This document shows positions 1-11,945 of a DNA stretch of 64,000 nt, piece after piece (the first letter of the stretch is position 1; each line of letters opens with the position of its first letter). The position numbers were made by a program, and so were the translations under genes. The stretch lies in the NCBI GenBank assembly GCA_036345935.2, contig JADWOT020001478.1, positions 62,001-126,000 of the forward strand. Reading direction: 5' to 3'. The DNA is from Taenia hydatigena (lineage: Eukaryota; Platyhelminthes; Cestoda; Cyclophyllidea; Taeniidae). The notes under the pieces are model-generated. The model did not search any database and had not been told where the DNA came from. It worked only from the letters and a program-made list of their open reading frames with translations.

Positions 1-3000
1 TCCTCAGCGCTTTCTCTTCTGCCGGTGACGTGAATGATTTCGAAAATGAAACGCTGATCAAGTAAGGACATTTATTAAGACTCAAACCCCTAGGGGAATA
101 GAGTAAGATCAAACTTAAGTTAAATGTATTAACGAGTTGATACTCTTTGAGACGCAACCGGATTGCATTTAGTTTCGTGCAGTCGCAAAATGATTGCCTC
201 AATACTCTGGCCATTTTAAATTCGCGAGTACGTTGCACAAAATAAAGTCTGCTCTCACTTCCATTATGCTGCAGAAGAGTGACTAGGGTGCGTGGAGTTT
301 GTTGGTCATATCAGTGCTGGTGTGAGCACCTGTAAGGTAATCCTGCTCAAATGGATAAAGCAAGTGTCAGCTGAGATTAGCTTAGAACTAAGGCGGTTCA
401 CGCACTCATGCAAGCGTGTTTCATAGCAGGCCTTTTTGGACCACGCTATAGTCAGCTAACAGCCAAAAATGAATCCACCTGTGTCGCGGTGGTTGAAAAA
501 CTGATGGTAGAGAGTGCTCACTAATCAGCCTGCCTTGATATTTCCAGTTGATTAGGAGGCAAGCTAATTGCATTATTTCCTGCATTACCTAAATACAATT
601 CTGTAAAATAGTCTCTACCTAGAGCTATTCGTCAAGGCCATAAATAGGGAATGTACTTCGCGAAACATGATACGCCAGGATGTGATCAATTTAATATCAG
701 ATCAAAATTACGGTCTTAAAAAATTGACAGTTCACAAGTTTTGCTGCTACAATAACTGTCGTTCTGAGTTTATGTGGCCAGGCTTCAACAAGTTTTGAAG
801 CAGTCTTAAAATAATTCATAGATTCTGACGACCTTATGCGCAAGCAAAGTTGAGCTGGAGAGAAGTTTGAGTCTCTGCTGGATCGAAAATGATAAGACCT
901 AAGATACTGCTCTTCCGTCAGACGACTATGCCATCTATTGCATGTATGATAAGGACTGGGCTGAGTAACAAGTAAAGAAAGCTGCCAGCCATAAAAAAGA
1001 AGGTGTGGGATCAAGAAGTAGGCACTCAAACGTGAGTCAGGCTGCTTTCCGTGTGTGTGCGCGATTTTTGATTGCTTAAATTTAAATGAGCGACAACTGA
1101 CATCTGAAATGGAAGGACCTAGGAGGACGTGTAGGTCTAAGGCTATGAATGAAAGCACTTCTCTCTCGCCCCTCTTTTCTCCAGTGTGTAGAACGTAAGA
1201 TTAGGGTGCTATAATAGCTTGCCTTCTTAAATGTTCATTTTACACCGTAGTGCTCCCGTTTTTGACATTGGTTTATTGCAAATTTACTTCAAATCAACAC
1301 TTGCTACTTGGTCAAATTGCATCAAGTGGAAAGATCTCGCTCTAACTTTTTTGCTTACCATATATCTTTGCAGAACCGCACATCGATAACCTTCAGCTGC
1401 TAGCAACTTAAAATTATTTCAAACCTCCTAGACAGTTTTAAGACAAGTTTTCAAAAAGTATAGCTTTAGCACAGGTGTGAGCAGCATAACGCACGTGAAC
1501 GGGTGAAATTTTGGCTTAAGATTTTGTTCAAAATATGCTATTCTTGTTGTTTTGGCTACACATTTCACTGCGAAATATACCATTATGTAGACTATAGCTA
1601 TTAGCTGCCCTTCATTCAAAACGCGCGTTCGGGTGCACACGGCCACCGTTGACATTTGATTTAGTCAAATTTATTAAACAACTTGATTAAGTGCAACTTT
1701 ATTTAGTTACTTCTGTCTGCGCTTCATGCTGGTCGGCAATCAATGCTCCTCGACACGGATAGAAAATCAATATCACATCATTACTTTGCCACGTTTACTC
1801 TCTGCTTTTGCCGCAATATATTTTGGCACTAGTCTGCCCCGCCTATTCATTTCAAGCATTGCGCATAGGCGTGTTACGAACGACGCTCTACAAATCCCTC
1901 ATTCAGATGACACTCACCGCTTAGATTTTCCGCACTCTAACAAGAAATTCAAATCTCCCATCACTAAATGGTTTTAAACGTTGCACAGAGCAAGGTGTTT
2001 ACTAAGAATACTCACTTCCCATGCCAGAATTGGAAAGATTTGCTTGCAATTCTTACAGATGATGCCTCTGGTTCATTTCATGCTTAGAAGAATGCACGAA
2101 CATGAGGCCATAATGAAAAGCCACCCCAAATTTTTCGTTTTAGGATTAAGAAATTAGAAATCTAAGACTGCATGTCATGCTTTGCTGAACATTTCATATA
2201 ATGTTTTTATCGATGCTGCAATCGGTGAAATGGATAAGTTGTTGAATTTCCACTTATGGAATGCTCACAAAACCAGTCTGATACTAACCAGGAAATTCGC
2301 CTCTTTTGAGGCTGTAAGTGTGTCTAGATATCAGGTCTATATCGAAAAATCACTATTCTCTGATTGTGGAGTCAGAGAGAATGGGTGAAATTGCAACGGA
2401 CCAGGTGAGAGCACGCAATTGATTTTGGTGATTTTCTGTTTTTTTCTCCCATACATGAATTTATTCTTGCATTAGCAGTGTTGAGATTCGGTGTGCACGC
2501 CTTAAATCTGCCCATATTTTTGCGAAAAACTTTTATTTCTTTTATCGTGCAGTCTTTTCTCTTTTGGGACAACGTGAATGCCCTTTATGCGTCCGCTGTT
2601 GTAAAGCTGGCTGTAGAAGAGTGTTGATGGTACGAGTCGTGGAATGTGACCCCCATTTTTTATTTATTACTTTATAATGAAATGAGATGCTAATCTTCAT
2701 TCAGCGATGCTAATTATATTGCAGCCCACAGTGGACTACTTTCCACTCGTGGCATCTAGGCATAGAGGCAGCGGAGGGTGAAGTATAAGGCATCAAAGTA
2801 TGAGAAAGTGTTTCTTTTTTGTCAGAGTGAGCTCAGGTAATGTAAATATTAGCCCCTCTTTTATAAAATGTGCTTTTACCCCTTTTCGTGATAGAGTAAG
2901 ATGTGGAAGTAAATTTGGACGTTTTGAGCCAAAGAGATCGAAAGCGTTGCGAGAATGCTACGACTTATGCATGTAATTAAAATTAGATAGAATAGCAACA

Positions 3001-5200
3001 AAAGGTCCCATAAAGAAGAAATGTTGTTTATTGAAGCAGAGAGGGCTGCAATCTGCCAATTAATTAAGTCGAAGTCCACTTTTGCCCCTCCATATGTCCC
3101 CCATGCATTGATAGTTTGACTATGGGGGCCTCGAATGAAACTCTGTGCTTGCACATACCTTCTGCGATTATGGCATTAACTGCAGTACATTAAGCCTTTT
3201 CTTCCTCAGTGACAAAGTTTTGAAGACGGTAGGGAAGGAGCGTGGATTTTAAAACCACTTACTGCAAATAGCAGCACCATGCTCGTCTTAGTTCACTAAT
3301 GTGGATTTTCATTGCAATAAGATTAGGAAAATCAACCATCGACTGCGCATTTTCGCCGCTGGCATGCATCGATTTGGCAAGAAGTTTAAAAGCAAAAGAC
3401 ATGTGAGAAGCGAATAATAAGAAAAGTTTAAAGACAGGTTTAAAATCCTAATAGTATTAAAATTAACAAATCGATTGTCACACACAGAGCAATTCGTTTG
3501 CATTTTAGTAGGTCTCATGTTATATCGTGCCATTCCTGGATGAACCGCAATCTTCATGCACTTTGTTTTTGAATGGCCTACGCTTAAAAGGAATTAGTTT
3601 CTATCAAGCACTTGTCCTCCGGAATTTTGCTTGCGTGTTTTCCTTAAATTTAGCCCTATTAAACTCCTACTTGGGGAAGTTAAAGATGTTTTCTTGAGCA
3701 GATAGCAGTGTGGTTTTGTTTTTATCGTAATATTCCTTAAAGTTTCTTTCAAACCTACATGATTTATTGCAGCTTTGAGCTTTTAGTACGCAAAATCAGC
3801 TATTGTATTGCTTCGCAGTGCAAAAATAATAAAACTCGGTGTATAGACGTGATTCTTTGTCAAGAATTCATTTCCATTTCGCCAATTAAGTGTCGCATTT
3901 GACGAAGTGTATTGAAATCAAAAGCTCCATTTTCACAAAGTGAGCAGTTTGCATGCAAAACGTGCGATTATAATAAAGACGCATACAAATTAGTTGAAGC
4001 TTTTTGCAAAGTCCATTAGATCGTGCATGAATTAGTACAGTACGAGCAGCCATTTGCCTAATTTTTTCATGTACATCTCACAATTATTTTAGGCATTCGG
4101 TTGATAGAGCGCTCAATCACCTCCAGCCATACATGGACACCAGCAAGCCTGATGAATTGATTCCAGAACATGGGGAAAAAAACAAACCGACTAACGGAAT
4201 TGAATTGTATGAGTTGCCTGACTAATTGCTGTTGCCAAAAAGAAAATCACACGACTAGGAGAAGCCACATAAAGTAATGGATTTGGTTCTCAGACCGTAT
4301 GGCATGTGTCACCGTCTTCATTAAATCCATACAATATCCATATCCATAGCTAACAAATTTGGCTCATAACAATTTGACAAATAGCAAGAGCTATTTTCTC
4401 TTAACGTCTGATTAACTGCATTTACATAGACGCGTTGCCTTAGAACAATGCGCTTAATTAATGCAGACGAGATTTTGTTGTTCTGCAGTGGTAATATTTG
4501 GCGTTACTTTGAAGTTCCTTAGCGATCCATTGCAGTTCACTTAGTACTCGCTTTAGCCAGAGCATTAAAATATTTTGCCATGATAACTTCACGCCTCAGC
4601 ATTCATTAGTCTTTTATACTTTTGCACTTATTAAACCATTTTCTGTAATTAGATGCTCGAACAGTTTTAATCCCTACACCCCCTATCAAATATTTGTTTA
4701 AAGTTGCATTTAAGTTTTTACCTTTCTTGTCCTTTTTGTAAAGTAAGCACAATTATTTTACTGCAGAAGTATTGAGACGTAAGTTGCAACTGTATTGTAT
4801 CATATTTATTCTCTAACACCGGTCATACCCTTCCTCTGCTATTTTGAATTTAGAAACATTTTGATGCATTATAATTCAATGGAGCCTGAAATCGCTGCAC
4901 AATTATCGACTCGTTCTCAACAAGTTAATGGCCTGCAAAAGGTTCCCCGCAATGACGATACCCGGCGTGGTTAATTGGTGGGTATTTACCACAGACTCCT
5001 TTCCTTCACTCTTACCTAAATGAACTAGGTAACAAATGATTAGGAAGGTGTTCCAAGGCCCATTAGATCTGGCATTAACCCTTGGGAGTTTCAATCGTCA
5101 TAATTTACATCGTACTATTCTTGACCTAGGTGTATTCATCTCCTATCAACCGAAAATCCCTACGAATTTTGTTGTTTTATGTACCTCTAATCTGGCCTTA
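1..5200. other. Left flank, no gene recognised
   Basis: All six frames are broken by frequent stops, and the longest open stretches (153 codons on the minus strand at 697-1158, 92 codons at 2876-3154 minus) show no family motif, signal peptide or splice-framed exon that I recognise. The sequence is AT-rich with many short homopolymers, as expected of intergenic or intronic DNA in an invertebrate. I saw no tRNA, rRNA or tandem array here. Confidence 0.6.
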
Positions 5201-5204
5201 ATGT

Positions 5205-5296
5205 GTCTGCTGGAATTAGATAGTCAAGGGCGAGACTTTATTTTTGTCGCAAAATTCGTAGGGGTCACCTTGGATCCAACATGTGATCCATCCTAA
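5205..5296 (+). repeat. Diverged dispersed repeat, copy 1 (peptide core DFIFVA)
   Basis: This short segment aligns by eye with two minus-strand segments near 6.9 and 7.5 kb. Read on the plus strand it gives a core of Asp-Ser-Gln, then DFIFVAKF, then a Pro-x-Cys-Asp-Pro motif before a stop. The frame is open for 86 codons upstream (5036-5296). The family is not recognised. It could be an eroded mobile element or an exon duplicate. Confidence 0.4.
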
Positions 5297-6849
5297 TTCA
5301 CACACATGTATCAAGCACACATGTTCACCTGTCATCCGTATTGGTAATAGCAACGGGAGGGACTCCATTTAACAAATCGCACATAATGCATAATTTCTGC
5401 TTTGTGACATTCATTGACTTCATCTTAATTCTCCAATCTTTCAGCTGCACGCTGACAAATTTTATCGTGGATTAATATATGTTGGGTTACATATCAAAGC
5501 CCGGGGAAATTTGAAAGGGATTTTAAGGAAAACCAGGAGGCTGGACAGGCTAGTGTTACTGTATCCATTAAGCGCATTTTTGCCCAATGCTAACACGAAT
5601 GTTCTGGGTTGTCCGTGAAACTAAATGACGCGATTTGATTATCTAGATCGCATTGTTTTTACGAGGACGACCAGATCAAACGTTTTATTTTATTAGTGAA
5701 TTGTGTGATTTGTGACAAACAGGGCTTAGATGGAGTCATCAAGTAGTCTAGTTTCCTCGCGTCACCGCTTTAGTAGGATTGAAAAATAAAAAAATGATCC
5801 TCTGAGCCCTTAAAAATGCGCAAAATTTGTCTTATCACATTACTAGAAAAGAAGGTCTGTGACAAGCAGACTATGTTGATGTTCAAATGCATCCCACTTG
5901 TGAAACGATCGGCTACGAGGCCAAAAATGGCGAGGAACTTTGCAATATTTTATGAGTAATCAGTGATAATAATTCTGGCTTCATGCACTAAAAGGTTTAA
6001 TCTAAGTAGATGTTATAAATGGGTGCGAGGCCGTTGGTTGATGAAGAAAGAGGAAGAGGCGGAGCCATCATGCATCTAGTACATTGGCATCCACTGAAGT
6101 TGTACTGGGCTCTCTCTATTGATTGAATAGGATTATGAAGACTTTTGATTCGTCCCCTGTGTATTGCGAAGTGCCTTTTATCCACAACTTGTGATCCTTA
6201 GCACACGAGCCAAAATAAAGCGCTATTTTCAAACTGCGAGTCAGCACTACTACCTCCAGCATATGCTGGACATGTGAATTATCATCCTTTATGGTATGCA
6301 CTGTGAAGGTCACCTGTAGGTCAAATTATCTATAAAATCCTCTCACTTTTGCTTTCAATGATCATGGAAGTATTTCTGCATAGTCACATGCTTAGCTTTA
6401 AATTAGCGGTTACCAAATTACAGAGCCCTGCCTGTTTAATTCACCCCAATTTTTTATCCACTAATACTTAAGTTCCATTTAATACAATGCACCTCCACTT
6501 AATGTACTCAAGTGGAGTCAACGCTGGAAAACGTGTGTATATTGGCCACGGCGTTCTTTTCCATAGGTACTCACCGCTATGCCAATCAATGTTGATGTGA
6601 AAAAATGATACCTGATAAAAGCAAGGCCAAGGCTAATGCAAAATTTCCTTTATAGCGGAAGCTGTAAATGGTATTGAGCACAGACTAAAACACAAGCAAT
6701 GGCACAGGTTTCGCCTCATAAACATCAAAATCGCTTGCGATTTGTATTCCGCATCAAAAAATGCTTTCTTTACGAGTATAGAGATGCTATTTTTATGCTA
6801 TTTGACAACGCTTCTGCTCTAACGTGTAAGAGGTAAGCTACAGTTCCGC

Positions 6850-6965
6850 CCTTGGAGTTGTACACTGCGGTAGATGAGACGGTAACTTTGAGGAAACTTC
6901 AAAGAATGCTGCGACAAAAACAAGATCACACGACTGACCATCTTTATTAGTCACCAGTTTCAAAA
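6850..6965 (-). repeat. Diverged dispersed repeat, copy 2 (peptide core DLVFVA)
   Basis: On the minus strand the segment reads TNKDGQSCDLVFVAAFFEV and then runs on to a stop. The nucleotides match the copies at 5.2 kb (plus) and 7.5 kb (minus) at roughly 70 percent by eye across about 70 bases. The shared peptide register suggests that the ancestor may have been coding. Confidence 0.4.
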
Positions 6966-7429
6966 TTTGTGGAACAAAACTTAAACAGGCTTGCTTAGAG
7001 GGAGATCCGGAAAGCCAAATTGAATTTAACTCAGTCGGCTTCTTTGTTTTTAAATCCTTCATTTCACGTCAACAAGCTCACAAATTGGCAGGCCTAGATG
7101 GAAAGGATTGAAATCAGTATCAAGTAAATCCTGTTAAGTTTATGCAAAACGCTCAAAGAAAATTTCAATGAAGGAATGCTCATAAACCAATGGAGCAGTG
7201 GATCATTTACTAACAAAGATATTTTGCTTCTATACGCTTTTATTATAATTGCGCATTTCGCCTCAAAATGGCTTTTTCCGTGAATATATGGATGCTTCTC
7301 ACCGTGCGCTTGATCAATTGTGACAAATAACTGCCGCGATAGAATGAATCCTACGGCACACAATCACATTTTATAATCGGGTTCTTCCAAAGTTTTTTTT
7401 CTTGTACGAGTCATATGAGAGCTGTTGGG

Positions 7430-7545
7430 CTATATCGGAAGCTCTGAATGGTGTTGGATTACATGCTGGGGTGAAAGGAACTTCAGCGGATGTTGCAACG
7501 AAAACAAAGTCACAACACTGACAGTCTGTATTGGTTATCGGTCTC
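7430..7545 (-). repeat. Diverged dispersed repeat, copy 3 (peptide core DFVFVA)
   Basis: The minus strand reads TNTDCQCCDFVFVATSAEV followed by a Pro-Ala-Cys-Asn-Pro motif, parallel to Pro-Thr-Cys-Asp-Pro in copy 1. An in-frame stop lies in the upstream part, so this copy is not an intact gene. Confidence 0.4.
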
Positions 7546-9405
7546 GGTATTGGTCAAATATAATCTTATAAGAACTGAGTAACGGGATGAACACAAATGT
7601 AAGATCGTAAGCACAAGCAGGTAATGGGAACTGAATTCATCGTCGGCTATGGGGAGCAAAGAAATGCAATATTGGGGGGTAACGATTTGGCCGAGAACGG
7701 TAAGGTATAAAATTGTATCCATCGAACTGCTTGCAGACCGATGCAAAATCTGGTGTGTTAAGGCATTCAACTAGTAAGGCGAGTATTTTAGAAATCTTTA
7801 CTAAGAGTTGCGGGCAAAAATTGTGCTCTCTCTTGTTTAATGACAGAAACCAACGAACATGGTGCTAAAAGTAATAAAACAGAGTGATCTTTTTAAAATT
7901 GCCAAGGCAGACACACTTTTTAGTCCTCTTTTTCATAGGAGTGCCCTGTGAGACTCAATGGACCAAATGACACATTCAAACTCTTTTCAAAGAATGTCGG
8001 AGTAGAGCGAAAACGGAATCTCACCTGCATCCGCTCAAGTGCATTATTCCAACAACAGCACATTTAGGCTGATTTTCTAACCCTCTCGGATTATATTCAG
8101 ATGGTCTGGCATTAGTTGCTAGATTTTCCCTTCTTTTATTGTTGCGGTAGCATGTGTTTTCTTAGGGATATCAAAACAATTTAACGGCATAATTGGTGAG
8201 ATAGAGGATAGTGTGCTCCTTTGAACTTTGCCCATAATACGCAGCACAAATGATTGCAGATTTCCTATCCTTACCTTTAAGACATAAGAGGCTGAGGAAT
8301 GGTATTGACATCCAGCACAGATTGAGCAAGATCCCCGTATTTTAATTCGTTCGGAAGAACTGCTTCTGTATCTTTCTAAGGAAACTACGCCTTTTGTAAA
8401 GGCGCACCAATAACTCAGAGTTTACGGTATCTCTGTCGACTAATGGATGGCTAAGAAGAGACAGCACATGAAATGAATATTGTAGGGCATAATGCCTACA
8501 TTGATTTGCGCATTAGAAAAAAAATAAACAGTCTTAGCTTTTATTGAATTGTAAGAAATTTTGACCTGACTGGGTGACTAAACCATGATTAAGGATACCT
8601 TGTTTAGTCAGTGAAGTCCGTTGCCTAAACGACAAAATGCACTCTCTGTATGACACCGAAAACTAAGGATATCATGGACGAAATAGCCAACCAAAAATTA
8701 GCACCAATGTCAACCCAAGCTTATGGAGCCAAATTGTGCCGCGTGTTACTTATGGCACCTCAATGGTAACAAGCCTGAAGAATGAAGGTAAAATTACTCA
8801 CGCCACTCATCACAAGATGCATGTAGTGCATGCAAGCATAGTGAAAACGAAGATGATTCGTAGACCTACCTGAATGTGGGTCGCTCCTGCAAACGCTGTG
8901 AGCTGGGAGCAAGCTTTAACAATGTTGAACAGGGTTTCCCGATTCAGCTACGTATTAAACATTATTGATCACCGTGTGGGCTGCAGGAAGCGATGAAGTG
9001 GGTGGCAAATCACACTCTATTGTATGACTCAGGTTAGCACGACCAAGCACTCGACAATCACTGCACTTGCCTCATTATTTTATTCTTTCAGTGTCTTCGT
9101 GCATTATCGTACGAATAAATGAAGACATTTTAACTCAATTCGCGGCTCCAAAATCATCCCGTGTTCATTCTTTTCTATCAGTGAAACGTGCCTAAGAGGT
9201 CGGCTTTCCTAAACTAAAATTTCCGCGGCAACTAATCATAATCTCAGGTGGCATACGCCGGTTAGTTAGGCAAGGACGTCCCGGAGCATTCCTCTTTACT
9301 AAAGCATATTAATGGTGTTAGGTGCAAAAAATCGGCATTTTCGTCACGAGACGAAGTCTGATGTAAGGGTTATGCTTGTTCGACACCGGCTTTTTCTTTC
9401 GACAG

Positions 9406-9699
9406 CATCGAAGAGTCAGGTGCTGAAAGGTGTTTTTCTCTGGAATTCTTCGATTGGAGCTACATTGGTTCTGACTTAAATGAATCAAGTTGGAATGTTG
9501 AAGAATGGGGCTAACACTACTCAGATATAATAGAATGAGTGAAGTGGAAATTGCTTGCTTGTACCTCATGATGAAGGTTACATCGATCTCAAAAGGGATT
9601 ATCACACTTAATAGACTGAGAACCAACTCGACCTACAATGTAGCTATGGAAGGAATGAGCGCTGTAAGCCTCGTAGCTGATTGCACTGGATTTTATTAA
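9406..9699 (+). pseudogene. Possible broken FN3-like exon
   Basis: A pyrimidine tract followed by CAG ends at 9,405, as in a splice acceptor. The frame that opens there reads through Phe-Ser-Leu-Glu-Phe-Phe-Asp-Trp, then stops. A second frame from 9,505 contains GIITLNRLRTNSTYNVAMEG, which resembles the loop and F strand of a fibronectin III domain (hydrophobic-x-Leu, Asn/Thr, Tyr-x-Val). A GTAAGC at 9,664 could be a donor. A frameshift would be needed to join the halves, so if the call is right this is a dead exon. The match is weak and could be chance. Confidence 0.2.
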
Positions 9700-10786
9700 A
9701 GCATCACTTACTAGCAAGCTCGGGTGTGCGGTTTTAATGCACAACTCCTCTTTTAATTCCTTAGTGCAGGTAAATTTTATTGCTTTCTCAGCAGTTGATG
9801 ATTAATGCTTGAAAACTCATGGTTGCAGTACGCACACATATAATGCGATTTCCTCAATGATATACCTGTTTTTATCTAAGACGGTAGATAGAAACGCTGT
9901 CAGAATCAGCGCGCCCACTACAAACGTCATGAAAATCATTGCAAATGCTTTAAATTTTTATAATGAGGATTGGCACAGCCCATGTTGTGCGATTGCTGAA
10001 ATATTTTATTCCAATGCAGACCGATGAGATACAGGATATGCGTTGATTGATATTTGTTTGCTTTCTTCTAGAAATAATGTTAACTCTCATTTTAATGCAT
10101 TCCCAACAGCAAGCATAAGCAATGTCTGGCTTCCACCATCGTTCTGATTGGGCGAAGAGGGTCCCGACAACTTTGGGTTTAGTTGAAATTATACAGGTTC
10201 GGGCAGACTGCGCAAATGTAATTACTTTAGCTGCACTAGGAGTTTTATCCTCCAACCTGGATTGAGCTTCTAGCATTTCCTAACTAAAAATCTCATTCTT
10301 AGTAGAGTATTTTCCAGCCCGGCAATCAGTGCCACTGTGGAAGGAGTCTAATGAGCCATGCCATCGGCGTTTAGAGACAACAAATGCTTGTCATTGTACC
10401 CCTAACTTTATCTAGGTGTCGATGTGTACGCCATAAACGTAATCACATAATGCATGAATTCAGCAAAGGCAACTGTAGAACTCGAAAACTTATCTAGGCA
10501 CACCGCTCAAGTAGAACAACCATATTCCCTATGCGGGAAGAATTTGTACTTGTAGCGTGGCCTAGAGGTTAGGCTATCCAACGAAGGTACGGTGGTCATC
10601 TAAGTGACCGTAGACGAGACTGAGAGCTGAACAATCAACAAACGTGCAAATTTTTTGTGCTGAATCTTTACATTACTATGCCAAACAGTAGTAGCGTGGT
10701 GTTTGGTTTAGCCATGGACAACTAGCTGAATCCCCAATTTTCCGGAGAAAAAATACCACTAATTCATGCTAACAGTGCACACATGT
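9700..10786. other. Unassigned DNA
   Basis: No exon, RNA gene or repeat could be supported. A tRNA A-box-like string near 10,551-10,580 lacks a convincing B box and anticodon arm (see rejected items). Confidence 0.5.
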
Positions 10787-11030
10787 AATGCTTATCTTCT
10801 CCAAATGTGCTTTGTCGACCAGAGGTGAAGAAACAATTTGGACCCAATCGCGGAGCAGCGTGGTCCCTCTCCGGGACTCGACACAGCCGCGTCTTGAACT
10901 CTTTTACAATAACTTCCTCTGCTTCTCTCTTACCTTTAATAGAGATGCCAAAGCGTACTCAGCTTTCTAATAGTGAAGGTAGGAAAAGGAAAGAGGGGGA
11001 ACCTTCCACACAGATCTACTGCCTAGGCTT
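10787..11030 (+). repeat. Direct repeat pair, copy R1
   Basis: About 240 bases that match 11,180-11,425 in the same orientation. The matching blocks are the opening stretch around AAATGTGCTTTGT and the closing stretch that starts at an ATG (10,945) and encodes MPKRTQLSNSEGRKRKEG. The middle is less alike. The basic N-terminus-like peptide is suggestive of a nuclear or DNA-binding protein, but no family is recognised and both copies close soon after. Confidence 0.45.
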
Positions 11031-11179
11031 GATACGAGAAGGTCCATTACTCTGAGACGCCTTAATCGGCCTAGACGAAGCGGCTGATCAATAGCGTGTT
11101 ATCAGTGTGTCGTAGAATCGCTTGTGTCAAAACAAAGAGAATTAATTTGTGTTCGTGTCTTTTGCTTGAGACGTACTGT

Positions 11180-11425
11180 AATACTTATTTTCCTTAAATG
11201 TGCTTTGTAGGCCGGAGGCGGAAAAACACTTTGGATCTGGTGGCAGAGCGGCGCGGCGACTCACAAGAGCGTGGTTTATTCCGGTTCCAGATTCGCATAT
11301 TAGGCCTCTCTGTGCTATCTTCCCCTCATAACAAAGATGTCGAAACATGTCACGATTTCTAATTACATGGGCGACAAGAGGGGAGAGGAGGAACCCTCTA
11401 CAGTACGTCTAAAGAAATGTAAGCA
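11180..11425 (+). repeat. Direct repeat pair, copy R2
   Basis: Partner of the repeat at 10,787-11,030, about 390 bases downstream. The equivalent ATG lies at 11,337 and gives MSKHVTISNYMGDKRGEEEP, which aligns with the R1 peptide (Met-Pro/Ser-Lys start, Lys/Arg-rich, Glu-Pro-Ser-Thr end). The open frame extends to 11,546. It may be an eroded gene or element end. Confidence 0.4.
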
Positions 11426-11802
11426 TCACACTATTTTGTCACTAACAAGTGTGGATTGTAAAAAAAAATCAAACTTGGCACAAAGGCTGCTAGTTATTAA
11501 TGAACAACCTCAAGAAAGACCCACCAAGTCCTTGTTTGTGGCGTAAAAGTCATTAAAACTATAACGCTGCATTTAGAGTTTCAAGCAAATTGCTTGCAAA
11601 ACTGCATTTGCTTAATCTTATTGGCTAAAAAGAGCAGTTATGTTTTCACTGTGATGCCTAAGGTCGATTAGAATTCCTGCGACAACCATTTGCTTTCATC
11701 GTACCTGATACTCTTTATATGTATCTAGCGGCATATATGAAGAGATAATTCGGGTGTGTTCGTCGCCGTGCGTGTTTTGTGGTTCGCGCTAACGAGTCCA
11801 GG

Positions 11803-11945
11803 TATGTAAGTGTTCATAATTGATATTTTTGGTAAATTCTATGCGTATGCATAGGTAACCCTTTATTAATGGCATGAAAGCGTGGCTAGCGACTTTTGAG
11901 GCTTGCTGAATTCGTGGTTCGTGTAATGCTCAGATTCTGTTAACT
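11803..11945 (+). repeat. Dispersed repeat, copy outside the palindrome
   Basis: This resembles 19,748-19,864 in the left arm. Both begin AGGTATGT and share a later block of the form GCATGAAAG-GTGGCT-GCG, ending GCT-GA/AGATTCGT. In the arm copy an LTR-like element starts right after this block, and the sequence after the LTR loosely resumes the 11.9-kb sequence. That suggests the LTR inserted into an older repeat. Confidence 0.4.

Larger units (their letters stand above)
5297..9405. other. Unassigned DNA between small repeats
   Basis: Apart from the two repeat copies at 6,850-6,965 and 7,430-7,545 I see no supportable gene. A short motif of the form GCTG-AATGGT-TTG recurs loosely near 6,660, 7,440 and 8,295, which hints at an old degenerate repeat, but the similarity is too weak to define units. 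Confidence 0.45.

Noticed and set aside
10551..10613. tRNA-like A box (GTGGCCTAGAGGTTAGGC) that might be a tRNA gene or SINE head
   Set aside because: No B box with GGTTCGA, no anticodon arm and no acceptor stem could be folded by eye. At most it is a remnant.
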